IMG/VR virus record: IMGVR_UViG_3300022821_000013 | Span: 1-64,000 of that record | DNA length: 64,000 bases | Source: a virus | Reading direction: 5' to 3' (one strand) | In this document: positions 6,579 to 13,428 of the stretch, one piece after another | Numbering within the stretch: position 1 is the first letter of the stretch | How the letters are laid out: every line of letters begins with the position of its first letter | Program-made: the position numbers and the translations under genes | The notes under the pieces: generated by a model | What the model was told of the DNA's origin: nothing | Seen by the model: the letters and a program-made list of their open reading frames with translations, nothing else | Database searches by the model: none

Positions 6579-6652
6579 TTGACCTGGACGGACTTGAACC
6601 GTCGATCTTCGAATTATGAGTTCGCTGCTTTGACCAACTAAGCTACAGATCA
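6579..6652 (-). tRNA. tRNA-Met or Ile2 (CAT)
   Basis: The acceptor TGATCTG/CAGGTCA pairs throughout with one U-G. The D stem is GCTT/AAGC. The anticodon stem GCGAA/TTCGA closes loop CTCATAA with CAT. The T arm is GACGG-TTCAAGT-CCGTC. CAT can be methionine or, after lysidine modification, AUA-isoleucine. The sequence does not settle which. Confidence 0.82.
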
Positions 6653-6659
6653 ATATTTG

Positions 6660-6734
6660 GGTGAATGATGGGCTACGATCCCACGACCTTCGGTTTCACA
6701 GACCGACGCTCTAACCAACTGAGCTACAAACACC
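6660..6734 (-). tRNA. tRNA-His(GTG), with acceptor mismatches and odd T loop
   Basis: The anticodon arm TCGGT-CTGTGAA-ACCGA and the D arm GCTC/GAGC are perfect, and an extra 5' G faces C73 as required for histidine. Acceptor positions 4-69 and 5-68 are both T-T. The T loop reads ATCGTAG instead of the TTCRANY form. Function is plausible but weakened. Confidence 0.72.
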
Positions 6735-6745
6735 ATAATAAAAAG

Positions 6746-6829
6746 TTGCGGAAGACAGATTCGAACTGTCATTATACTTCTCGTCTCTGGGTTATGAGCC
6801 CAGGATGTTAACCATTACACCATTCCGCA
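6746..6829 (-). tRNA. tRNA with anticodon CAT and an unusually long variable region
   Basis: The acceptor TGCGGAA/TTCCGCA, anticodon stem CTGGG/CCCAG around CTCATAA and T stem GACAG/CTGTC are all perfect. The variable region is 16 bases (AGACGAGAAGTATAAT) where 4-5 are expected for Met or Ile. It could be a short insertion or an altered class II tRNA. Confidence 0.75.
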
Positions 6830-6837
6830 ATAACTTG

Positions 6838-6910
6838 TGATCTTACAGGAACTCGAATCCTGATTGCAACTTCGAATGAGTTGTGTCCTAACCATTTAGA
6901 CGATAAGACC
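6838..6910 (-). tRNA. tRNA-Glu(TTC)
   Basis: The acceptor GGTCTTA/TAAGATC pairs with one G-U. The D region TCGTCTAAATGGTTAGGAC is typical of glutamate. The anticodon stem CAACT/AGTTG closes CATTCGA, giving TTC with an unusual A at position 33. The T arm is CAGGA-TTCGAGT-TCCTG. Confidence 0.8.
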
Positions 6911-6922
6911 GAATTATAAATA

Positions 6923-6957
6923 AAAAATCCTTCAGTGTTTTAAGTTGAAGGATTTTT
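6923..6957 (-). terminator. Terminator upstream of tRNA cluster 2
   Basis: A 12-bp stem with arms AAAAATCCTTCA and TGAAGGATTTTT and a loop of 11 bases, followed by a T run on the minus strand. It mirrors the terminator before cluster 1 and could work in both directions. Confidence 0.65.
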
Positions 6958-6983
6958 ATAAATTTTTAGAAATGAATTTATTA

Positions 6984-7070
6984 TTATGCCCTTCGTACAT
7001 ACACCCCAAACCCACACTCAACGTGTATATTAGGTCTAAAGCTATTCATATGTTTATTATTACGAGTCAT
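6984..7070 (-). CDS. Small ORF (28 aa) before tRNA cluster 2
   Basis: A 28-codon frame (MTRNNKHMNSFRPNIHVECG and onward) lies between the conserved TATCTCTATTTAT block and the terminator. It is supported only by position and by the parallel small ORF at 3.8 kb. No family was recognised. Confidence 0.3.
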   Translation of the reverse strand: MTRNNKHMNSFRPNIHVECGFGVYVRRA

Positions 7071-7097
7071 TATTATCTTTTTAATTTTACTTCTATT

Positions 7098-7131
7098 AAT
7101 AAATAGAGATACGTTTTTTGTAAATTAATTA
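7098..7131 (-). promoter_or_regulatory. Second copy of conserved intergenic block
   Basis: The minus strand carries TAATTAATTTAC, an A-rich spacer, then TATCTCTATTTATT, matching the block at 3927-3960. It starts just past the stop of the TerD-like gene and precedes a small ORF, terminator and tRNA cluster. Confidence 0.4.
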
Positions 7132-9237
7132 TTATTTTATATATTTTGAATTTATAGTTAGAACATCACTTGCTCTAACAACATTTTTATTATCTAACGT
7201 ATCATCCTCATACTCATCCGTAACATATAGCATATCAGCGTTATCAATGTCAAATGTTAATTGTGATGGTGCATAGTACATACTAAATAAGTCTTTTAAT
7301 GTAGTTTTATCAGTTAGATTAACTATAGACCTTAACACATCAGATACATTCACATCATTATTGATAACTGTGTTATGATGCATACCACCATTTCTAAAAT
7401 ATAAATCAGTCCAGATTATCTGTTTAGTTTCAATATCAAAGATAAATGGAACTGCTACCTTAGAATTTCCATCTAATTTCATAGAATACTTAACTGTTTT
7501 AGGATCATAAATCTCATTTGAATTAGGACGTTCTCTTAGCATAAAACCTGCGAAACATTCTTTATGTTCTTTAAATGTTGGGCCACTATAAACATTTATA
7601 TTTAATGTTATATATCTAACTTCTGATTTTACTACTTTATTCATAGTTATATCAATAAATTCAGATGCTCCATTTGGTGCTCGTGTAATATCACCAGAAT
7701 GTACTATTTCTAATTCTTTAATTTTTAATTGTTGAAATGAACAATGAGTTACCATTTCAAATTTATCATTATATAATGTAGCTGACAAATCAATATCTTG
7801 TCCTATCCAATGACAAAACATTCGTAAAGTTATATTTTTATTTTTATCTTCTAAATCAATCTTAGATCCTCTACCATAAGAGAATTGACCTTCCGATACA
7901 CTTCTTTGTTGTGTAGGTAATGTATATTGACTTAATCTTTCATCTATATATACTTTCTTACCTTCTGACGTTCCTTGTAATCTCAATCTTAAATGTGAGT
8001 TTATACAATTTAGATAGTCTTGTACTAATTGCAATTGCCAATCTGTAAATTTCTTAAATTGCACTCTTCTAACTTTAGATGTAGAACCTTTAGGAAATAC
8101 TAATCTACTATCATAACCTTTTAATATAACTTGTAAGTGTCCTTTAGCTTGTAATAATACTCGTGTTGATACTTCTGATATACATTCTTCTAAATTATCA
8201 ATACCTAATTTACCAGAGTTATATCCATCAGAGATATTAATTAAAGTTACTATGTTTCTTACGTATTCACCTGGTTTCTTCATTAGAGAATTAATAGCTG
8301 AATGATAGTCTTTATTTTTTAAAGATTCATTTATAATAGTGCTTAAACTCTCTACATTTTTATTATTTCTAAATGATCTCAATACATCTGAAAATTTGGA
8401 TTGTTTTAGAAATTCACCACAATGTAATGAATGTGTTAATTTAATCCATTTATTTTTATGTCTCTTGAAGTCATCTACGTTAAACACTTTATCAAGTCTA
8501 TTAGTTATTCTACGTCTAAGACTTTTAGATAATGATTTAAACTTGGTATTTTCAGTTAATGATACATCACCACCAGATAGATATGTACAGTAACGTAGTA
8601 TATCAGTTGGTGTTTTGAGTAATTCTAAATTATCAGTATATTCAACTACATAACATAAGTTTTCTTTATATGGAATATTTATAGTATTAATATCATATAT
8701 CTCTCCAAAGTGAGCTATTAATACCTTAACTGATTCCTTATCGAAATCAGATAGAGAATCATTAGTAGATAATAAATCACATAATATTTCTATCATACCA
8801 TTAATATCTATTATACCTATACGTTTGAAGTTTAATACGTCAATATCAGTTTGTCTTGGCTTTTTATCTATATCTGGATAGTATTCGCCTAATGACAAAT
8901 AATGTATTATAGCGTTAAAGTATAGCTCAAATTCAGACATATTATAAACTTCTTCTGGGAAGTTTGGATAAAATGTTTTATATGAACGTGCACCTTTAAA
9001 TTCTTCCAATATAAAAATTATATCAATTAAATTTAAGTTATATCGTAATACAAGTTTAAGTAAATGAGAATCTATCGTATAACCCAAATTATTCAATATT
9101 TGGTTATATGCTATAGTCTCTTTTATTGATTGTTTGTAATTATTAATATCAATATCTTCTAATACTGTAGAAGATGAGTCCATTATGAATATAGATGATC
9201 TATATTTTAATGCTATTTTTAATAGGTCTTTATTCAT
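7132..9237 (-). CDS. Large protein with C-terminal TerD-like domain
   Basis: The C-terminal part of this 701-residue protein matches TerD-type domains: GRGSKIDL at ~455-462, DIDLSATLYND at ~481-491, HSGDITRAPNGASEFIDI at ~513-530, then INVYSGPTF and ECFAGFMLRER. Such domains bind calcium in the tellurium/stress-response system. The N-terminal ~430 residues are mostly helical and I do not recognise them. A membrane-stress or defence-related role is possible but inferred. The gene follows the hairpin/permuted-tRNA array with no terminator seen between, so they may share a transcript. Confidence 0.7.
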   Translation of the reverse strand: MNKDLLKIALKYRSSIFIMDSSSTVLEDIDINNYKQSIKETIAYNQILNNLGYTIDSHLLKLVLRYNLNLIDIIFILEEFKGARSYKTFYPNFPEEVYNMSEFELYFNAIIHYLSLGEYYPDIDKKPRQTDIDVLNFKRIGIIDINGMIEILCDLLSTNDSLSDFDKESVKVLIAHFGEIYDINTINIPYKENLCYVVEYTDNLELLKTPTDILRYCTYLSGGDVSLTENTKFKSLSKSLRRRITNRLDKVFNVDDFKRHKNKWIKLTHSLHCGEFLKQSKFSDVLRSFRNNKNVESLSTIINESLKNKDYHSAINSLMKKPGEYVRNIVTLINISDGYNSGKLGIDNLEECISEVSTRVLLQAKGHLQVILKGYDSRLVFPKGSTSKVRRVQFKKFTDWQLQLVQDYLNCINSHLRLRLQGTSEGKKVYIDERLSQYTLPTQQRSVSEGQFSYGRGSKIDLEDKNKNITLRMFCHWIGQDIDLSATLYNDKFEMVTHCSFQQLKIKELEIVHSGDITRAPNGASEFIDITMNKVVKSEVRYITLNINVYSGPTFKEHKECFAGFMLRERPNSNEIYDPKTVKYSMKLDGNSKVAVPFIFDIETKQIIWTDLYFRNGGMHHNTVINNDVNVSDVLRSIVNLTDKTTLKDLFSMYYAPSQLTFDIDNADMLYVTDEYEDDTLDNKNVVRASDVLTINSKYIK

Positions 9238-9262
9238 TTAAAGATTTCCTTATTATTAAATA

Positions 9263-9401
9263 TTAAATTGTGATTATGAAATCGTTTTATACTTCTGCTC
9301 TACCAACTGAGCTACTAACCGATTATTACGATTAGGTAGGACTCGAACCTACGACCTGAAGTTCCTTAATGTTAGAAGTATGATTTCATATAGCAATTTA
9401 A
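9263..9401 (-). ncRNA. Hairpin family unit 1 (encloses the permuted tRNA)
   Basis: Outer stem 9263-9270 with 9394-9401 (8 bp), internal loop TGAT opposite TAG, inner stem TATGAAATC at 9275-9283 with GATTTCATA at 9382-9390 (9 bp). Next to the inner stem is the conserved TAGAAGTAT (9373-9381, plus strand). The apical part holds a permuted tRNA gene. On the minus strand its ATACTTCT can pair with AGAAGTAT at the end of the tRNA 5' half. Confidence 0.8.
9289..9367 (-). tRNA. Circularly permuted tRNA gene
   Basis: On the minus strand the 3' half comes first: anticodon-stem 3' strand ACTTC (9358-9362), variable AGGTC, T arm GTAGG-TTCGAGT-CCTAC, acceptor CTAATCG (9329-9335). After a 7-base linker comes the 5' half: acceptor CGGTTAG (9315-9321), TA, D arm GCTC-AGTTGGTA-GAGC, A, anticodon stem GAAGT (9291-9295). 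Acceptor pairs 7/7 (one G-U), T stem 5/5, D stem 4/4, anticodon stem 5/5. The gene ends meet in the anticodon loop. Joining AT to AAGGA would give anticodon AAG, but the true junction and amino acid are unknown. No normal-order halves lie on either side. Confidence 0.85.
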
Positions 9402-9410
9402 GTAAAAAAT

Positions 9411-9472
9411 GTCTGTAATTGAAATTTCGATTAATATCCAAAATTATAGAAGTATGAAATTTCATAGCAGAC
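9411..9472 (-). ncRNA. Hairpin family unit 2
   Basis: Outer stem GTCTG/CAGAC, internal loop TAAT opposite TAG, inner stem TGAAATTTC/GAAATTTCA (9 bp), and a 27-base apical part ending in the conserved TAGAAGTAT. The stem sequences differ from the other units while pairing is kept. Confidence 0.78.
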
Positions 9473-9493
9473 TTAAATTAATTTTAAAAGAAA

Positions 9494-9561
9494 GGGTTGT
9501 AATTATAAAAACGTAGTTTGCGTTTTGTATATTTTAGAAGTATGTTTCTATATAGCAACCC
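9494..9561 (-). ncRNA. Hairpin family unit 3
   Basis: Outer stem GGGTTG/CAACCC, internal loop TAAT opposite TAG, inner stem TATAAAAAC/GTTTCTATA (8 of 9 paired), apical part ending in TAGAAGTAT. The G-C rich outer stem, unlike the other units, is strong covariation evidence. Confidence 0.78.
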
Positions 9562-9570
9562 ATAGTATTA

Positions 9571-9642
9571 TTTGTAATTGATATTTCGTTTCTTGTTATA
9601 TTCATGGTATAGTAGTTTAGAAGTATGAAATATCATAGCAAA
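9571..9642 (-). ncRNA. Hairpin family unit 4
   Basis: Outer stem TTTG/CAAA, internal loop TAAT opposite TAG, inner stem TGATATTTC/GAAATATCA (9 bp), a ~39-base apical part ending in TAGAAGTAT. It is the unit closest to the promoter. Confidence 0.76.
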
Positions 9643-9676
9643 CAGTTTAATTTTTATTTTGTGTCAATTCTTAATA

Positions 9677-9708
9677 CAAACTTACGAAAAAGAAATGACA
9701 TATCCTAA
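9677..9708 (-). promoter_or_regulatory. Promoter driving the hairpin array
   Basis: Minus-strand TAAGTTTG with the usual 20-base spacing to a weaker -33 box (TTAG). The first thing downstream is hairpin unit 4, then units 3 to 1 with the permuted tRNA, then the TerD-like gene. It indicates that the array is transcribed as minus-strand RNA. Confidence 0.65.
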
Positions 9709-9717
9709 TTTTATTTT

Positions 9718-10614
9718 TTAGTCAAATAACTTATCTATAATTTTAGCTACATAAGTAGAATTAATATCTTCTTTCTTAGAATCTTGTAATATATCTACTA
9801 ACGCATACATATATGCTTGATCAACACCAGTTAATTGTTCAGTTAAGACATTAATATCAGACATATCTATTTCAGATATTTGCCACATTATTTTTAATTG
9901 TTCTCCAGCAGATATTCTCCAACCACGTTCTAAGAACTTCTTAGTTCTAAATATAGATGCTATTGGATATAAACTACCTTTATATACTAAAGTCCTCGAT
10001 AACAAGCATTCTAATGCTTCTGGGTGCAATACCAACGTATCATTATCATAATCATAATAATTCATAGCATGAACAAAATCATAATTACTATGGATAGTTT
10101 GTGGATCACCATAAAATCTAGTTACTAATTGAATCTTATCTGTTAATGTTATAGCATTACTTGATATGAACACAGGTGCATATTTACCATTTTCATCTGT
10201 AACAAAATCACCGAAATCATCAGAATCTGTTTCATTTGTTACGATACCCTTACCACCTCTTGCTTCAATATAAACTCTATCTTCATCTACACCTTTAATA
10301 TTACAAATAGACTTTTCAATTACATTCATAGGAACTTCATCTAATTTATTAGATACTCTAATACTATTTAATTTATTAATGTAATATTTAGCTACTTGTA
10401 TATTGCAATCTTTAGTTTTAAAATATATATCATAATCATTTACTGGATCACCTAATAACATAGATGCTATAGAGCCACCAGTTACGATTGTATTTTTTCT
10501 ACATAATTTTTGTATATTCTCATCATCTATACTATCTATCCAATTAGATACTTTTTTATTTAGTTCCTTTCTGATACCTGATTTCTTTCTACCATATTTA
10601 ATATCTACACTCAT
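9718..10614 (-). CDS. Pol-beta-fold nucleotidyltransferase
   Basis: Residues 42-65 (TIVTGGSIASMLLG.., then NDYDIYF) have the GG(S) motif and the D-x-D metal site of the Pol beta/CCA-enzyme superfamily: Gly46-Gly47-Ser48 and Asp60-Tyr-Asp62. The remaining ~230 residues do not match a bacterial CCA enzyme that I can recognise. Its position between the permuted-tRNA array and a family of tRNAs that lack an encoded CCA makes RNA end addition attractive, but the substrate is not shown. It has its own promoter. Confidence 0.75.
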   Translation of the reverse strand: MSVDIKYGRKKSGIRKELNKKVSNWIDSIDDENIQKLCRKNTIVTGGSIASMLLGDPVNDYDIYFKTKDCNIQVAKYYINKLNSIRVSNKLDEVPMNVIEKSICNIKGVDEDRVYIEARGGKGIVTNETDSDDFGDFVTDENGKYAPVFISSNAITLTDKIQLVTRFYGDPQTIHSNYDFVHAMNYYDYDNDTLVLHPEALECLLSRTLVYKGSLYPIASIFRTKKFLERGWRISAGEQLKIMWQISEIDMSDINVLTEQLTGVDQAYMYALVDILQDSKKEDINSTYVAKIIDKLFD

Positions 10615-10674
10615 TATATTTACTCTTTTTGTTAATGTTAAAACTTAATTACTTTCTTTCTGAAAGATAATTTA

Positions 10675-10707
10675 CAAACTTACGGAATTATTTATTAACT
10701 TCCAAAT
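10675..10707 (-). promoter_or_regulatory. Bacteroidota-type phage promoter
   Basis: Minus-strand TTTG, 20 bases, TAAGTTTG. It serves the nucleotidyltransferase gene and begins right after the stop of the repeat-family pseudogene. Confidence 0.75.
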
Positions 10708-10708
10708 T

Positions 10709-10925
10709 TTATTTTTTGTTAGGTCGATTATCTATTATAGTACCATCATTACGTTCATAATAAATTTCATTACCATTAAAATCAAATTCTTTTTTTGCCC
10801 ATTCACCGTAACTATTTCAATATAAATACAGTCACCTTTAGAATCATATTTATACATTTGCCAATTTTCATTAATATCTTTATGATAAATTACACGATTG
10901 TTAAAATCTCGTACTCTTATAGTAT
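10709..10925 (-). pseudogene. Frameshifted remnant of a repeat-family gene
   Basis: The minus strand encodes NNSDGYTIRVRDFNNRVIYH and, after CIYIE, continues in a different frame as SYGEWAKKEFDFNGNEIYY, ending RPNKK and a stop. A one-base loss in the A run of the expected GAAAATAGT explains the shift. There is no leader or start codon, and its beginning overlaps the stop of the next gene. It is a decayed member of the ~21-residue repeat family. Confidence 0.75.
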
Positions 10926-11480
10926 AACCATCTGAATTATTTTAAGTTCTTTAGCTTCATTTATAATATTATTAATTAACAAATGCATTTCAGTCTCACT
11001 AAACACACGATTGAGTTCAGCAGTAACCCTATCTATATCTTTTCTTTTATGTTCTACCCAGAATTCGTAGATGTCCTCTTTGAAGTTCTCATATTCACTT
11101 GATGATATAACATTATCTACCATCAGTTCCATATCAAGATAACTTAATATAGCACATAGACTGGAATCGTACTTATGTTTAATCTTATTTAATTCCTTTA
11201 GTGTATCATTCTCATCAAATACCAATTCTAACATATTAAATGATAATCTAGATTTATTAATAATATCTTCAAATATAGATTTAGATATTACTGGATCCAT
11301 ACTCGGATTTAACATTGTAATCGTACATTCAATTAATTTATTTAGTAATAACGAATTACATCTAACGTAATACAAAACATTAAGACGTTTGGATTCTTTT
11401 TTTTGTTTCTTAGTTGGTTCTGGTGTATTTCTACAACCACAATTATCATCCTTTTCACCATAATATGAATAGCATGGCAT
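10917..11480 (-). CDS. Hypothetical protein with Cys-rich N-terminus
   Basis: The 187-residue protein starts MPCYSYYGEKDDNCGCRN, where Cys3, Cys14 and Cys16 could bind metal. The rest is helical and charged (for example YENFKEDIYEFWVEHKRKDI). No family was recognised. It follows two short paralogous genes with spacing of only a few bases. Confidence 0.6.
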   Translation of the reverse strand: MPCYSYYGEKDDNCGCRNTPEPTKKQKKESKRLNVLYYVRCNSLLLNKLIECTITMLNPSMDPVISKSIFEDIINKSRLSFNMLELVFDENDTLKELNKIKHKYDSSLCAILSYLDMELMVDNVISSSEYENFKEDIYEFWVEHKRKDIDRVTAELNRVFSETEMHLLINNIINEAKELKIIQMVIL

Positions 11481-11483
11481 ATT

Positions 11484-11690
11484 TCACTCCTTAATTAATT
11501 TCCATTTTACATAATTATAAAAAATACGTATATAACTAAATTCATTCCCATAACGCCTATAATAATCTTCGTTTATAGGTTGGAAACTATTATAAAAATT
11601 ATAAGCAAATTTCATATTCACTGTTTGTGGTGGATATAAATCTACCTCTATATGATCATCTCTGAAGTATATAAAGTCATGCTCATCCAT
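11484..11690 (-). CDS. Small hypothetical protein (paralogue of next gene)
   Basis: The 68-residue protein is rich in Tyr and Phe and ends SYIRIFYNYVKWKLIKE. The adjacent upstream gene ends YNRIYESYVKWKLING and shares FYN and other positions, so the two are a tandem duplication. Starts and stops overlap by 8 bases. Function is unknown. Confidence 0.6.
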   Translation of the reverse strand: MDEHDFIYFRDDHIEVDLYPPQTVNMKFAYNFYNSFQPINEDYYRRYGNEFSYIRIFYNYVKWKLIKE

Positions 11691-11898
11691 TAATTAATTT
11701 CCATTTTACGTATGATTCGTATATTCTATTATATTCAATCTGATAGCCATAGATGGAATATGGAACTCTATGATCACCAGTCACCAAAAAATTATAAAAC
11801 ATTATAACTATAGTTCTGTTTGATCTCGGTTCTTGTATTGAATGTATATAAATATAATCCACAACAAAAGCGATGTGTGTGACTACTGGTTCATCCAT
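11683..11898 (-). CDS. Small hypothetical protein (paralogue of previous gene)
   Basis: The 71-residue protein is the second member of a tandem pair, sharing the MDE start and the YVKWKLI ending with its neighbour. It overlaps the end of the exonuclease gene by 16 bases, so it is probably translated from the same message. Function is unknown. Confidence 0.6.
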   Translation of the reverse strand: MDEPVVTHIAFVVDYIYIHSIQEPRSNRTIVIMFYNFLVTGDHRVPYSIYGYQIEYNRIYESYVKWKLING

Positions 11899-12560
11899 TC
11901 ATATAACCTATATGTAGTATAAACATCTTTCTCACAATACTCATATATAAGCTCTATATCACCACCAGATTTGATAAATGGTACTAAATTACCACCATTG
12001 ACTATATCGGTCTTAGGTGTGTCTATATTAGCCTCATAACACGCTTGTTCTAATGATGGTGTTATAACACCACCGAAGTTAGAAGTAAATGTTAATTTTT
12101 GCTTAGTATCATATATATAATGTAAATTCCATGGTTTTTTACCTACTACGTGTAGATATTTAGGTAAATTCTTATATGGAATCCCATTTACCATAGCACG
12201 TCTAATTATAAATGGTAAATCAAATTGTAGTATGTTATGACCTACTATAAAATCTATATAGTTCTCTAGTAATTCATTGAACTGTCCTATTATTTCGGAC
12301 TCTTCACCTTTTAATGTTCCAGTGTGTAATTCCCCATCATTATCATATATAAATGATATACATAATATCTTTGCAAATGTAGGATATAATGACGAAGAAC
12401 TATCCCATAATAGATCGTATCTATTTAATTCATCTTCGTATTCTGGCTTTTTATTTAATTTGTAATTACAAAACCGTTCCCATATAGGTATTAATAGTTC
12501 ATCTTCTTTGTAAGAATCATATATTGGATATGTTTCTATATCAAAATATAAATTGTTCAT
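11883..12560 (-). CDS. DEDDy-type 3'-5' exonuclease
   Basis: This 225-residue stand-alone exonuclease has all three motifs. FDIET (Asp7, Glu9) is Exo I. GHNILQFDLPF (Asp114) is Exo II. YCEKDVYTTYRL (Tyr208, Asp212) is Exo III of the DEDDy class. It resembles predicted PolB-like exonucleases rather than the polymerase-linked domain at 43 kb. It probably degrades or proofreads single-stranded DNA ends. It has a dedicated promoter. Confidence 0.82.
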   Translation of the reverse strand: MNNLYFDIETYPIYDSYKEDELLIPIWERFCNYKLNKKPEYEDELNRYDLLWDSSSSLYPTFAKILCISFIYDNDGELHTGTLKGEESEIIGQFNELLENYIDFIVGHNILQFDLPFIIRRAMVNGIPYKNLPKYLHVVGKKPWNLHYIYDTKQKLTFTSNFGGVITPSLEQACYEANIDTPKTDIVNGGNLVPFIKSGGDIELIYEYCEKDVYTTYRLYEWMNQ

Positions 12561-12585
12561 TGTTTCCTCTGTATTAAAATAATTA

Positions 12586-12618
12586 CAAACTTACGAAAAT
12601 AAATCGATATAAACAAAT
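12586..12618 (-). promoter_or_regulatory. Bacteroidota-type phage promoter
   Basis: Minus-strand TTTG, 20 bases, TAAGTTTG, directly upstream of the DEDDy exonuclease gene. Confidence 0.75.
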
Positions 12619-12619
12619 T

Positions 12620-13003
12620 TTATTTTTTGTTAGGTCTTTCGTCAAATATAGTTCCATCACTACTTTCAAAATAAATTCCTATATTATTAGAATTATATTC
12701 TTGTTTTACCCAATATCCATCATCAGTTTCCCAATAAACTCGATTGTTATTAGAATCAAATTCCTTTTTTGACCAATATCCATCACTATTTTCATAATAA
12801 ATTTCATTATTATTAGAATCAAATTCGCTTTTTACCCAAAATCCATTACTATCTTCATAATAAATTCTATTGTTATTAGAATCAAATTCGCTTTTTACCC
12901 AAAATCCATTACTATCTTCATAATAAATTTTATTATTATTATTAGAATGGAATATTTGAATAATAGATGTGATTTCATCAATATATAATTTTTTAAGTAT
13001 CAT
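12620..13003 (-). CDS. Tandem repeat protein (type B leader)
   Basis: The leader MILKKLYIDEITSIIQIFHS differs from the type A leader and is followed by about five ~21-residue repeats ending RPNKK. The frame extends upstream to 13039, but a promoter at 13009-13041 overlaps that extension. The ATG at 13003 is therefore the better start. It is a lone family member far from the two blocks. Function is unknown. Confidence 0.75.
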   Translation of the reverse strand: MILKKLYIDEITSIIQIFHSNNNNKIYYEDSNGFWVKSEFDSNNNRIYYEDSNGFWVKSEFDSNNNEIYYENSDGYWSKKEFDSNNNRVYWETDDGYWVKQEYNSNNIGIYFESSDGTIFDERPNKK

Positions 13004-13008
13004 AATTA

Positions 13009-13041
13009 CAAATTTACGAAAATAAATCGATATAAACAAAT
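13009..13041 (-). promoter_or_regulatory. Bacteroidota-type phage promoter (variant -7)
   Basis: Minus-strand TTTG, 20 bases, TAAATTTG. The third base pair of the downstream box differs from the other copies but still fits TAnnTTTG. It serves the lone repeat protein gene. Confidence 0.65.
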
Positions 13042-13047
13042 TTTATT

Positions 13048-13428
13048 TTAGATAGGAGTGTTACGTGGGTAAAATGTTACATTACCATCATTCGTGTTCA
13101 CTGTTGTACCACTAGAATTGATTGATACTATATAACCATCTTTAGTTACATAACCACAAATATCATATGTTTTTGGATCATATATAGTATCTTTATATGG
13201 CCATATCCCAAGTAACCTTAGATCTTCTGGGTTATCAGTGATTACACCACTACGCATTGAATCTACTACTGCATCTTGAAGTGCTTCATTAACACCAGAA
13301 CATATAATTACATTACTCATATCAAAGTTATGTTCTTGACAGAATGCGATTATACTATTTAAGTTGTAATCTGATTGTAATTTGAATTTTACTTTTTCGT
13401 TATTTGATTCATATTCTACGCTTATCAT
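13048..13428 (-). CDS. Hypothetical protein
   Basis: A 126-residue protein, probably alpha/beta at the start (VKFKLQSDYNLNSIIAFCQE) with a beta-rich end (GYIVSINSSGTTVNTNDGNV). No family was recognised. It overlaps the next small gene by 4 bases and ends right before a promoter. Confidence 0.55.
   Translation of the reverse strand: MISVEYESNNEKVKFKLQSDYNLNSIIAFCQEHNFDMSNVIICSGVNEALQDAVVDSMRSGVITDNPEDLRLLGIWPYKDTIYDPKTYDICGYVTKDGYIVSINSSGTTVNTNDGNVTFYPRNTPI

Noticed and set aside
9411-9642. CRISPR array
   Set aside because: There are four regularly placed elements, but they are hairpins with different stem sequences and no identical repeats or spacers.
9263-9642. Known self-cleaving ribozyme (hammerhead, twister, HDV)
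   Set aside because: I see none of the conserved cores of those families; the shared parts are only an internal loop and TAGAAGTAT.
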